Source: Planctomycetia bacterium
GTDB taxonomy: Bacteria > Planctomycetota > Phycisphaerae > Phycisphaerales > UBA1924
DNA length: 6,864 bases
Reading direction: 5' to 3'
Assembly: GCA_005776545.1 (NCBI GenBank)
Contig: SXOY01000283.1
Span: 1-6,864 of the forward strand
The position numbers and the translations under genes were made by a program. This document shows positions 1 through 6,744 of this stretch, piece after piece. Positions within the stretch are counted from its first letter, which is position 1, and each line of letters starts with the position of its first letter. The notes under the pieces were generated by a model. That model was given only the letters and a program-made list of their open reading frames with translations, did not search any database and was not told where the DNA came from.

Positions 1-1751
1 ACTGGGGCACCGGTCTTGATGTCTGTGGCCCTGCCGTGAGCGTCCCCACAACCGATCGGACCGGAACGAGCGGATACTCAACAAACGACTATGTGTCCGT
101 TTCAGGCACATCGTTCTCATCCCCGCTTACATCGTCGGTCGCAGCGCTCTTCCTGTCGGAGTTCCCCTTCGCTACTCCCGCCGATGTTCGCAACTGCGTC
201 TTCCTGGGATGCACCGATGTCGGTCCTTCGGGCTACGACACCGACTTTGGTTATGGCCGCATCAATCTGAATAACACGCTGCTTGTGCGAGCGCCGCTCA
301 ATTACGACTGCTCTACTGCCACCGCAATTCCGGCGGCGACTGGCGTCTACAACCCCGTCGTTTATTCAACACGCTGGGCACCTAATAAGACCACTGAATT
401 GCTCGAAAGCTGCGAAGTCAACGGCCAGGGTACATCATCTGCGGTCTACTATTCGTTCACCAGCCCTTCAACCGGGATCATTTCACTCAACACCAACGGT
501 TCAGATTACGACACCGTGGTTTCGATCTTCAGCGGCTGCCCTGGTGCCGGCAATCCCACACAGTTGGCATGCGATGACGATGGCGGCGATGGAACACAGT
601 CACAACTTCTAAATGTGCATGTAACCTATGGGCAGCAGATCATAATCAAAGTCGCCAAATATGGCACGGCTGGCGGCGGCGGAAACCTCGACTTTAACTT
701 CTATCACTCTGGTTCGATTCCCACGAACGATAGCTGCGATGACGCTGCTGCCGTTATCTTTGCTCCGGGTGCGTATAGCTATGTCTCGCCAGTCAACGAC
801 ACACAACTCGCCACTATCTCAAACTGTGAAAACGATGAGACGTGTGGCGCACTGAACAATGGCCACTCGGTGTGGTACACGTTTACCGCGCCTTTGACCG
901 GCACCGTGAACATCGATACCGAGTTGTCTGATTACGACACTGTCCTGTCAGTATTCCCGGGCTGTGCGTTCGTCCGAGGTACATGCGATCGCCAGACACA
1001 GATCGCCTGTAATGACGATGTCGGCGGTGGCGTGTTGGCATCTCGCATCAACAACTTGAATGTGGTCGCGGGAGAGACTTACCTCATCAAGATCTCCAGC
1101 TACAACACCACGGCGGGCGGCGGACTCCAACTTCGCCTGGGCTACAACCTTACTCCTCCGCCCAACAACAGTTGTGACAGCGCCACCGTTGTTACGGGCA
1201 ATCACGCAATGAATTGGTCAAGTTCGCTCATCGATGTTCGCGGAGCGACCGTCGCCGGGTGTGAAAGCACCGAATCCTGCGGCCTCAATAACGGTAAATC
1301 GATTTGGTGGAAGTTTGAGGCACAGCGCCACGGCTACTTGACGATTGACACCGTTGGCTCCAACTACGATACTGTTCTTTCCGTATTCAGCATCTGTGCC
1401 TACAACTGGGCCAACGGTTGCAATCTGATTACCGCCTCAGCCTGCAATGATGACGATACTCCATTTGTGCGGACATCTCGGATCAGCAATTTCCCAATCA
1501 CAGGCGGTCAAGCCTACATCATCAAACTCTCCGCATACGACAATATTGGCGGTGATGCACAGTTCAACGTGCACTGGGTGCCGGATTGCCCCGCTGACTT
1601 TAACGGCGACGGCACCGTTGAATTCTTCGATTACCTCGACTTCGTCGATGCGTTCAGTGCCGGAACCGCGGAGGCAGACTTCAATGCCGATGGGTCGATC
1701 GACTTCTTTGACTACCTTGACTTTGTCGATGCCTTCTCGATTGGGTGCTAA
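1..1751 (+). CDS. Secreted subtilisin-like (S8) serine protease with three PPC-like modules and dockerin-like C-terminus; 5' partial
   Basis: Only the last 582 codons are present. The reading frame is open from base 3 and the true start lies upstream. A GTG at 36 is internal, because homology to the downstream paralogue runs through it. The first ~95 residues are the end of an S8 peptidase domain. The catalytic Ser is in GTSFSSP (Ser codon 111-113), while the Asp and His of the triad are outside the window. Three cysteine-containing beta modules of about 140 residues follow (bases 300-716, 726-1157, 1164-1583). They resemble bacterial pre-peptidase C-terminal (PPC) domains and share the pattern ND-x-C, W/Y-x-F-T-x-P-x-x-G, S-x-Y-D-T-V-x-S-x-F, A-C-x-D-D. 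The tail (1587-1748) has two EF-like loops, DFNGDGTVEFFD and DFNADGSIDFFD, and ends in Gly-Cys. Expected role: exported endopeptidase, calcium-stabilised, anchored or sorted by its tail. Family call is firm; substrate and location are inferred. Confidence 0.9.
   Translation, partial: WGTGLDVCGPAVSVPTTDRTGTSGYSTNDYVSVSGTSFSSPLTSSVAALFLSEFPFATPADVRNCVFLGCTDVGPSGYDTDFGYGRINLNNTLLVRAPLNYDCSTATAIPAATGVYNPVVYSTRWAPNKTTELLESCEVNGQGTSSAVYYSFTSPSTGIISLNTNGSDYDTVVSIFSGCPGAGNPTQLACDDDGGDGTQSQLLNVHVTYGQQIIIKVAKYGTAGGGGNLDFNFYHSGSIPTNDSCDDAAAVIFAPGAYSYVSPVNDTQLATISNCENDETCGALNNGHSVWYTFTAPLTGTVNIDTELSDYDTVLSVFPGCAFVRGTCDRQTQIACNDDVGGGVLASRINNLNVVAGETYLIKISSYNTTAGGGLQLRLGYNLTPPPNNSCDSATVVTGNHAMNWSSSLIDVRGATVAGCESTESCGLNNGKSIWWKFEAQRHGYLTIDTVGSNYDTVLSVFSICAYNWANGCNLITASACNDDDTPFVRTSRISNFPITGGQAYIIKLSAYDNIGGDAQFNVHWVPDCPADFNGDGTVEFFDYLDFVDAFSAGTAEADFNADGSIDFFDYLDFVDAFSIGC
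300..1583 (+). repeat. Three tandem PPC-like beta modules in the partial protease
   Basis: The modules span about 300-716, 726-1157 and 1164-1583. Each opens with N-(Y/D/N)-x-C, has a central aromatic strand (VYYSFTSP, VWYTFTAP, IWWKFEAQ), then (S/D)-x-Y-D-T-V-(V/L)-S-(I/V)-F-x-x-C, an acidic A-C-(D/N)-D-D turn, and a final (I/L)-I-K-(V/I/L)-(A/S)-x-Y strand. Modules 2 and 3 have an extra T/S-C-G cysteine before the aromatic strand (ETCG, ESCG) that module 1 lacks. The acidic turn suggests calcium binding and the cysteines suggest disulfides in an oxidising compartment; both are inferred. The PPC assignment rests on strand pattern and position after a peptidase domain. Confidence 0.7.
1587..1748 (+). 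repeat. Dockerin-like C-terminal tail with two EF-like calcium loops, first protease
   Basis: Two near-identical units: loop 1 at 1596-1631 (DFNGDGTVEFFD) and loop 2 at 1677-1712 (DFNADGSIDFFD). Each is followed by YLDFVDAFS. Calcium ligands are in place at loop positions 1, 3, 5, 9 and 12 (D, N, D, E or D, D), with Gly at position 6. The protein ends at Ile-Gly-Cys. This matches the dockerin-like tail seen on secreted Phycisphaerae proteins. A sorting or anchoring role is inferred, and no cohesin partner is visible here. Confidence 0.8.
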
Positions 1752-1779
1752 CCAAATCTAGAAATTCTCAAAAATAAGA

Positions 1780-1813
1780 CAAGGCCCGGATAACACTCCG
1801 GGTTTTGTTTTTT
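1780..1813 (+). terminator. Intrinsic terminator after the first protease
   Basis: The 11-bp stem pairs CAAGGCCCGGA (1780-1790) with TCCGGGTTTTG (1797-1807), including two G-T wobbles, around a 6-base loop TAACAC. A run of six T follows at 1808-1813. It begins 28 bases after the stop codon. It should end the first protease transcript and leave the second gene to its own promoter. Confidence 0.85.
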
Positions 1814-1935
1814 AGTACTTTTCGTCAAACAAAATCGAAATTATCTAGCCGCCGTCTGGTGTTTTCGCGCCTGTCTGTATAGGAATCTTCAGTGCTACGT
1901 GGTATAAAGAGGAAGAAACAGAAAGAGAGAATGCA
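1814..1935 (+). promoter_or_regulatory. Leader and candidate promoter of the second protease
   Basis: This is the only upstream sequence between the terminator and the second gene. TATAAA at 1903-1908 is a reasonable -10 box, but the expected -35 position (about 1880-1885, TAGGAA) is a poor match. The leader after it is almost pure purine (AGAGGAAG at 1908-1915, AAAGAGAG at 1922-1929). The second purine stretch ends 6 bases before the ATG at 1936 and may act as a weak Shine-Dalgarno site. No operator or riboswitch fold was recognised. The exact promoter position is a guess. Confidence 0.3.
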
Positions 1936-4900
1936 ATGTCTAAACTCGCGATTATCAGTTGTTGTGGCATCGTCGCATCGGTTCTTGCGGTCGATGATGT
2001 CAATACCGGGCTTCCCGTTGAATCGAGCTTTCGAACCAGCGGCATCAAAGGCCCTGTTCAGAAAATCGATGCCGTCGCAGCTGGGCTTCCCAGCCAGCGC
2101 GATCTTGACAGCGAATCTGCAATGATCGCCCGAAAGGCCGAAGCACTTGCCGAGCAGGTTGCACGGGTTTCTACCCGCGCGGCGTTTGCCGATGCAAAGA
2201 CGCCCAACTTTTTCTACTTTAGCAACGTTGCGATTCCATTGAATCTCAAGCCCCAGATGGCACTCGTGATCAACGCCGAAGGTCTGGGAAATCAGAAAGC
2301 AATCGCGGCTCAGGCACTCGCTCAGGCTGGCATTGCGATTACGCCCGAAATTGATTCAGCTGCACGTTTTGTCGTAGTACATCTCCAAGAGGGCGCAAAG
2401 ACTACGGAAGCAATGCGGGCACTTCTCGACCGAGTGCTTGCCACTGGCATGGTTTCATTTGCCGCACCAGTTTTCGACAACGAGCTTATTGATGGCGGAT
2501 ATCGCATTCCTTCGCCACAGATCATGATTCGCGCTGACCGCGAAGATACCAAGGCCGCCGCGATACCAGCGGGAGTTTCAATTCTCGAAGGCTCCGTCGG
2601 CCCGATGGCTGGCGTCTCGCAACTTTTCTCCAGCAGCACAAACGGCTTTGATGTCATGGCCCAGGCCAATGCCATGCAGATCGCACCAGGGATTCGCTGG
2701 GCAACGGTAGACTTTGTGCAGTCACTGCAGCTGGCGTTTGCTCCAGACGATCCCCTCTACAGCACACAGTGGCAGCACGCCCAGACCAGCGATATCGATA
2801 TGGATTCTCCTTTGGCATGGGATTTCAGCATCGGCAGCTCTGCTGTGAAGACCGCCGTGTTTGACACTGGTCACCAGTTGAATCACCCCGACCTTAACGC
2901 TACAGCCGGGCGCAATTTCACTACTGGCGCAGTTGGTGGCGTTGGCGACGGCTCACCAATCGATCCGTGCGACAATCACGGCACTTCAGTCTCCGGTTGC
3001 ATTTCGGCCAGAATTGATAACGCGACCGGAGTTGCGGGGGGCGCACCAAATACATCGTGCATCGCCGAACGCATTGCAGAACTCGCTGCAAACTGCTCGA
3101 ACTTCGCCTCTTTCCAGGGCTCTTGGCTTGTCAACGCCATCAACTACGCGCTTGGACAAGGAGCTGAAGTTACAAACTCCTCGTTCACTATTGGCTTTGA
3201 TCAAGCAGTTGCAGATGCATATGCAGCTTCAGGAACCACCATGGTTCACTGTGCATCCAGCGGCAACAACGGCGTGAACACCATCGGATTCCCTTCGTCA
3301 GCGTCATTAGTCATTTCCTGCGGCGGATTCAATTCGGCGGGAACTCGCTACGGCAACTGGGGAACAGGTCTCGATGTCTGCGGACCCGCGGTCAGCGTTC
3401 CGACAACCGATCGCACCGGAGCAAACGGTTACTCCTCCACCGACTACACCACAATCACCGGAACCTCTTTCTCAAGCCCGCTCACTGCATCAGTCGCGGC
3501 ACTCTTCCGTTCAGAGTTCCCCTTTGCAACAGCAGCAGAAACTCGCACTTCTATCTACAACGGTTGCGTGGACACTTTCGCCGCCGGATATGACACTGAC
3601 TCCGGCTACGGTCGGATCAATCTCATCAACACATTGCTAGATCGCTCGAACTCCAACTACGACTGCTCGCACGCGACGACTATCCCTGCGGTCATCGGCT
3701 CATACAACCCTGCGACCTACTCCACGCGTTGGGCGCTCAACAAGACCATTGAACCATTTGAGAACTGCGAAACAGGTGATATTGGTACATCTTCCTGCGT
3801 GTACTACAAGTTCACTCCTCCGTATACCGGGCTCATCAGCATTAACACCAATGGTTCCGACTACGACACTGTCCTTTCGATCTTCGAAAGTTGCACCGGT
3901 TTTCTCGGAAATCCAACCCAGATCGCCTGCGACGATGACGGCGGCGATGGCACGCAATCTCAGCTTCTCAATATTCCAGTGACCTACGGCAATCAGATCA
4001 TCATTAAGGTCTCTAAATACGGCATGTCTGGTGGCGGCGGCAATCTCGATTTCAATTTCCAATACACTTCGACTGATCCAACCAACGACTTCTGTGGCAG
4101 CGCGATCGTGATCCCCATCAGCGGACTCACCGATACGTACCTCTCCCCTGTGATCGACAATCAACTTGCGACCACTTCGTCCTGCGAGAACGACGAATCG
4201 TGTGGAGCAACGACCAATAGCAAATCGGTCTGGTGGAAGTTCACAGCGCCGTACTCAGGGGTTGTGAATCTCGACACTGAGCTTTCTGACTTCGACACCG
4301 TGTTGTCGGTCTTCCCGGAATGTTCGATCACGCTGATCGGCAACTGCATTCGTTACGCCAGCATCGCCTGCAACGATGACATCGATGGCGCCAACAACCG
4401 TCAATCTCGCATCACCGGACTGAATGTTAATGCAGGCGAAGATTACCTGGTGAAAATCGCCAGCTACGGAACAACCATCGGAGGAGGCGCTCGCCTGCGT
4501 CTTGATTACACCATGAACCCGCCAAGCAACGACAACTGCGTTGATGCGGCGACTATTCCATCGGCCAATACTGCAATTCAGTGGTCAAGCGATCTCATTA
4601 ACGCTCGCGCAGCAACTACCGAGGCGTGTCAAAACAACGAATCCTGCGGCCTCAACAACGTCCGCTCGATCTGGTGGGAATTTACTCCTCCACGCGATGG
4701 ACGAATGAACCTGAACACCGTCGGCTCAAACTACGACACGGTTCTCTCTGCGTTCTCCACATGTGCTCGCATCATTGGATCAAACTGTGTCGGCACATCA
4801 CAGCTTGCCTGCAACGATGACGATGGCGCGGTCCCCACGTCGCGCCTGACCAACTTTATTGTCAACGGCGGCACCACCTACCGCTTCAAAGTTTCCGCTT

Positions 4901-5118
4901 ACAACAACGGCGATGCGGGGGACGGCCAACTCAATATTCAATGGATCGCCGATTGCCCAGCCGACTGGAACGACGACGACACCGTCGACTTCTTTGACTA
5001 CCTTGACTTCCTCGACGCCTTCAACAGCGGCACCCTTGCCGGTGATTTCAATGACGATCAGGTCGTTGATTTCTTTGACTACCTTGATTTCGTAAACGCT
5101 TTCGCTTCGGGTTGCTGA
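1936..5118 (+). CDS. Secreted subtilisin-like (S8) serine protease with pro-region, three PPC-like modules and dockerin-like C-terminus
   Basis: A complete gene of 1060 residues. Residues 1-18 form a short signal peptide (MSK, a hydrophobic stretch, then SVLA before VDD; cleavage predicted after Ala18), which supports the ATG at 1936. Residues ~19-265 are a long pro-region, probably an intramolecular chaperone and inhibitor; its fold was not recognised. The S8 domain covers ~271-565, with Asp310 (VFDTG), His348 (NHGTS), oxyanion Asn444 (SSGN) and Ser511 (GTSFSSP), so it should be active. Three PPC-like modules lie at ~574-712, 717-860 and 865-1005, and a dockerin-like tail at 1007-1060 ends in Gly-Cys. 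The role expected is an exported endopeptidase acting outside the cytoplasm. It is a tandem paralogue of the partial gene upstream, 184 bases away and separated by a terminator, so probably its own transcription unit. Substrate is unknown. The tail loops differ from the usual pattern. Confidence 0.95.
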   Translation: MSKLAIISCCGIVASVLAVDDVNTGLPVESSFRTSGIKGPVQKIDAVAAGLPSQRDLDSESAMIARKAEALAEQVARVSTRAAFADAKTPNFFYFSNVAIPLNLKPQMALVINAEGLGNQKAIAAQALAQAGIAITPEIDSAARFVVVHLQEGAKTTEAMRALLDRVLATGMVSFAAPVFDNELIDGGYRIPSPQIMIRADREDTKAAAIPAGVSILEGSVGPMAGVSQLFSSSTNGFDVMAQANAMQIAPGIRWATVDFVQSLQLAFAPDDPLYSTQWQHAQTSDIDMDSPLAWDFSIGSSAVKTAVFDTGHQLNHPDLNATAGRNFTTGAVGGVGDGSPIDPCDNHGTSVSGCISARIDNATGVAGGAPNTSCIAERIAELAANCSNFASFQGSWLVNAINYALGQGAEVTNSSFTIGFDQAVADAYAASGTTMVHCASSGNNGVNTIGFPSSASLVISCGGFNSAGTRYGNWGTGLDVCGPAVSVPTTDRTGANGYSSTDYTTITGTSFSSPLTASVAALFRSEFPFATAAETRTSIYNGCVDTFAAGYDTDSGYGRINLINTLLDRSNSNYDCSHATTIPAVIGSYNPATYSTRWALNKTIEPFENCETGDIGTSSCVYYKFTPPYTGLISINTNGSDYDTVLSIFESCTGFLGNPTQIACDDDGGDGTQSQLLNIPVTYGNQIIIKVSKYGMSGGGGNLDFNFQYTSTDPTNDFCGSAIVIPISGLTDTYLSPVIDNQLATTSSCENDESCGATTNSKSVWWKFTAPYSGVVNLDTELSDFDTVLSVFPECSITLIGNCIRYASIACNDDIDGANNRQSRITGLNVNAGEDYLVKIASYGTTIGGGARLRLDYTMNPPSNDNCVDAATIPSANTAIQWSSDLINARAATTEACQNNESCGLNNVRSIWWEFTPPRDGRMNLNTVGSNYDTVLSAFSTCARIIGSNCVGTSQLACNDDDGAVPTSRLTNFIVNGGTTYRFKVSAYNNGDAGDGQLNIQWIADCPADWNDDDTVDFFDYLDFLDAFNSGTLAGDFNDDQVVDFFDYLDFVNAFASGC
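3655..4950 (+). repeat. Three tandem PPC-like beta modules in the complete protease
   Basis: Modules at about 3655-4071, 4084-4515 and 4528-4950. Each one matches its counterpart in the upstream paralogue better than it matches its neighbours. Module 1 of both proteins shares STRWA, CDDDGGDGTQSQLLN and GGGGNLDFNF. Module 3 of both shares WSS-x-LI, ESCGLNN and TVGSNYDTVLS. The three-module arrangement therefore existed before the gene duplication. Function is probably substrate or cell-surface binding, or help with secretion and folding, as suggested for PPC domains; this is inferred. Confidence 0.7.
4954..5115 (+). repeat. Dockerin-like C-terminal tail, second protease, with altered loops
   Basis: Loop 1 at 4963-4998 reads DWNDDDTVDFFD and loop 2 at 5044-5079 reads DFNDDQVVDFFD. 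Each is followed by YLDF and a short helix, and the protein ends Ser-Gly-Cys. Ligand positions 1, 3, 5, 9 and 12 are kept. The loop Gly at position 6, present in both loops of the upstream paralogue, is replaced by Asp and Gln. Calcium affinity or partner choice may differ between the two proteins; this is inferred. Confidence 0.8.
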
Positions 5119-5153
5119 TCGCACCTGAATTACACAGTCCCAATCCCCCAAAA

Positions 5154-5192
5154 CGCAAAGCCTGGAAGAGATTCCAGGCCTTGTGCTTTTTT
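5154..5192. terminator. Probable bidirectional intrinsic terminator between convergent genes
   Basis: The core stem GCCTGGAA (5160-5167) pairs with TTCCAGGC (5172-5179) around loop GAGA. After one A-C mismatch the stem extends with AA/TT, C-G, G-T and C-G pairs. On the plus strand six T follow (5187-5192). On the minus strand the plus-strand AAAA at 5150-5153 gives a shorter T run. It lies 36 bases past the protease stop, and its plus-strand T tract overlaps the TAA stop (5191-5193) of the convergent gene. Confidence 0.85.
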
Positions 5193-6567
5193 ACCGTCTC
5201 GGATTGCGTGGTGTATTTCCTCGAATGTTCTTCGGCGGCACCGGCGGAAATGGTCCGCGTCTGGGTGTATCAGTCTTTGTAGTTTCAGGATGTACTTCTT
5301 GTACAGGTTCTGGCTGAACACTTTCCGCTGCCTGCGGCGACTCTGCAGGCCCCTCTTCTGTTTCAACAACTTCAATGACTTCTTCTGTCCTGTCAATTTC
5401 GTTGGCTTCCGAAGCCTGTGTGACTGCCTCTTTTACCACACGCGCAAAGAGCAAGCGTCCGGCACTGGTGCTCATGGTTGATCCGATCATGAGCGGGACA
5501 ACCTGACCGACATAGTCGCCGCCATCTTCGGCAACAACCATGGTTCCATCTTCAAGATAACCCACACCCTGACCAAGCTGTTCGCCCTTGCGCGACAAAC
5601 GCAACGTAATTGCATCGCCAGGACCAAGTTGCGGTTTGAGCGCGTTGCTCAAATCGGCCATGAACAGCACGGGAACGGCCCGGATCTCCGCCACCCGCCG
5701 CAGTCCTGAATCAGTGGTCACAATCATCGAACGGGTAGCCAGTGCGAGTTCGACGAGCATTTCATCAACGCCCCGCTGCTTATCACCAGGGTGCGTCTCA
5801 TCAACAGTGACATCGATTCCGGCAAACCGCTGCACACGCGTCATCATGTCCAGGCCGCGGCGGCCGCGGGATCGGCGATTTCGATCTGCACTGTCTGCGA
5901 GCATCTGCAGTTCTGAAATCACAAATCGGGGAACGACGACCGGACTCTGAATGAGTCCTGTCTGTGCAACCTCAACAATGCGACCATCAATAAGTGCGCT
6001 GGTATCAAGCATGAGCGGACGCGGACCACGCAACTGCTTGGCGAACTCGACATACGGAATCACCAGACGGAAATCGTCCTGGGTTTGCAGGACGATTGAA
6101 ATTGCCAGATACGCCAGCGCGATACCGATCAGCACTTTTGTTGACCCAATCAGCTCAAGCGCCTTGATGTCATAGCTTGTCGCGATCAGGTCAATAACAA
6201 AACCGACTGCAATTGTCGCAAGCACTGCGCCCAGCAAACCGAAGAAAATCGAAAACAGCGTCGAAATCTTCTTGGTCGGCGTAAACACATCGGCCAACAC
6301 CACAATTGAGGCGATCACCGCTGCTACCGCCAGGGTGATGTGCCAAGAAATTGTGAGTTCTAGCGACCGCTGTGAACCGACATCGAACTTGATGATGGTT
6401 AGCAGGGTGACGGTGGCGAAAAGTGCCAGGAAAAGGATGCGGGTAAGCGAAAGCAGGAACGCCCGCTGGCGTTGTGCGGCATGGAGCGGATGCAGCAAAT
6501 CATCGAATTTCCCGTTAGGGGGACTTGTCACGTGATTGGCGGCGGAGTTGTTTTCGGGTTCTGTCAC
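5191..6567 (-). CDS. Membrane-anchored PIN-TRAM domain protein, YacL type (predicted ribonuclease)
   Basis: A 458-residue protein. Four predicted membrane helices lie at ~36-59, 72-94, 102-127 and 143-160. A PIN nuclease domain follows (~185-305) with the expected acidic residues Asp188 (LDTSALIDGR), Glu219 (ISEL), Asp268 (VDEML) and Asp286 (TTDSGL). A TRAM RNA-binding domain (~312-378) carries GQGVGYLEDGTMVV and TSAGRLLFARV. This order is that of the Bacillus YacL family, which is poorly characterised; single-strand RNA cleavage at the membrane face is inferred from the PIN fold. Unlike YacL (about 366 residues as I recall), it has an ~80-residue low-complexity tail, first Glu-rich (~384-427), then Pro/Arg-rich ending NPRR. 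The start is GTG at 6565-6567: no ATG, GTG or TTG occurs further upstream in frame before the tRNA, and no clear Shine-Dalgarno is visible. GTG at 6529-6531 is an alternative. Confidence 0.9.
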   Translation of the reverse strand: MTEPENNSAANHVTSPPNGKFDDLLHPLHAAQRQRAFLLSLTRILFLALFATVTLLTIIKFDVGSQRSLELTISWHITLAVAAVIASIVVLADVFTPTKKISTLFSIFFGLLGAVLATIAVGFVIDLIATSYDIKALELIGSTKVLIGIALAYLAISIVLQTQDDFRLVIPYVEFAKQLRGPRPLMLDTSALIDGRIVEVAQTGLIQSPVVVPRFVISELQMLADSADRNRRSRGRRGLDMMTRVQRFAGIDVTVDETHPGDKQRGVDEMLVELALATRSMIVTTDSGLRRVAEIRAVPVLFMADLSNALKPQLGPGDAITLRLSRKGEQLGQGVGYLEDGTMVVAEDGGDYVGQVVPLMIGSTMSTSAGRLLFARVVKEAVTQASEANEIDRTEEVIEVVETEEGPAESPQAAESVQPEPVQEVHPETTKTDTPRRGPFPPVPPKNIRGNTPRNPRR

Positions 6568-6644
6568 TCGCTGGTAGTCTATTCGGCATGAAGTGCGGGC
6601 GAGATGCCGCGAAAGCGGGGTTTTCTGACATACTCTAGCGGCGT
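6568..6644. promoter_or_regulatory. Divergent intergenic region, promoters of the PIN-TRAM gene (-) and tRNA-Arg (+)
   Basis: The 77 bases between two divergent genes must hold, or overlap, both promoters. On the plus strand, TACTCT at 6631-6636 lies 8 bases before the tRNA and could be its -10 box, with no convincing -35. On the minus strand TAGACT is a weak -10 candidate close to the GTG start. Assignments are by position rather than strong motif matches. Confidence 0.3.
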
Positions 6645-6718
6645 GCGCGGGTAGCTCAGCTGGATAGAGCTCCGGATTTCTAATCCGGCGGTCGTGGGTT
6701 CGAATCCCACCCCGCGCG
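6645..6718 (+). tRNA. tRNA-Arg (anticodon UCU)
   Basis: A complete cloverleaf of 74 bases. The acceptor stem GCGCGGG pairs with CCCGCGC (6711-6717), discriminator G at 6718. The D arm is GCTC-AGCTGGATA-GAGC. The anticodon stem CCGGA/TCCGG encloses loop TTTCTAA with anticodon TCT at 6679-6681. The variable loop is CGGTC and the T arm is GTGGG-TTCGAAT-CCCAC. The anticodon reads AGA and probably AGG codons. The 3' CCA is not encoded, so it must be added by a nucleotidyltransferase. Confidence 0.97.
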
Positions 6719-6744
6719 TTTGTCGGTGCGATTAGTCGGTTCGG

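Noticed and set aside
1931..1933. ATG five bases before the protease start, as an alternative start
   Set aside because: It is out of frame with the 1060-residue protein, and only the ATG at 1936 gives the signal peptide.
1936..1989. Lipoprotein signal because of the Cys-Cys at residues 9-10
   Set aside because: The Cys pair lies inside the hydrophobic core, too early and without an L-x-G/A-C lipobox; a VLA cleavage site at residue 18 fits better.
3700..4164. Open frame of 154 codons on the minus strand inside the second protease
   Set aside because: It is antisense to conserved PPC-like modules, and similar shadow frames occur opposite the matching modules of the first protease. The protein shows no recognisable motif.
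1..5118. Cellulosome or polysaccharide-degradation locus suggested by the dockerin-like tails
   Set aside because: No cohesin, glycoside hydrolase or carbohydrate-binding domain is present; the catalytic domains are S8 proteases.
6607..6624. Terminator-like hairpin CCGC-GAAA-GCGG followed by TTTT
   Set aside because: The stem is only 4 bp and no plus-strand gene ends here; it lies just before the tRNA.
6645..6718. tRNA-Arg as an integration site for a mobile element
   Set aside because: Both flanks are housekeeping genes (PIN-TRAM, pheT), no integrase is seen, and I noticed no copy of the tRNA 3' end elsewhere in the window.
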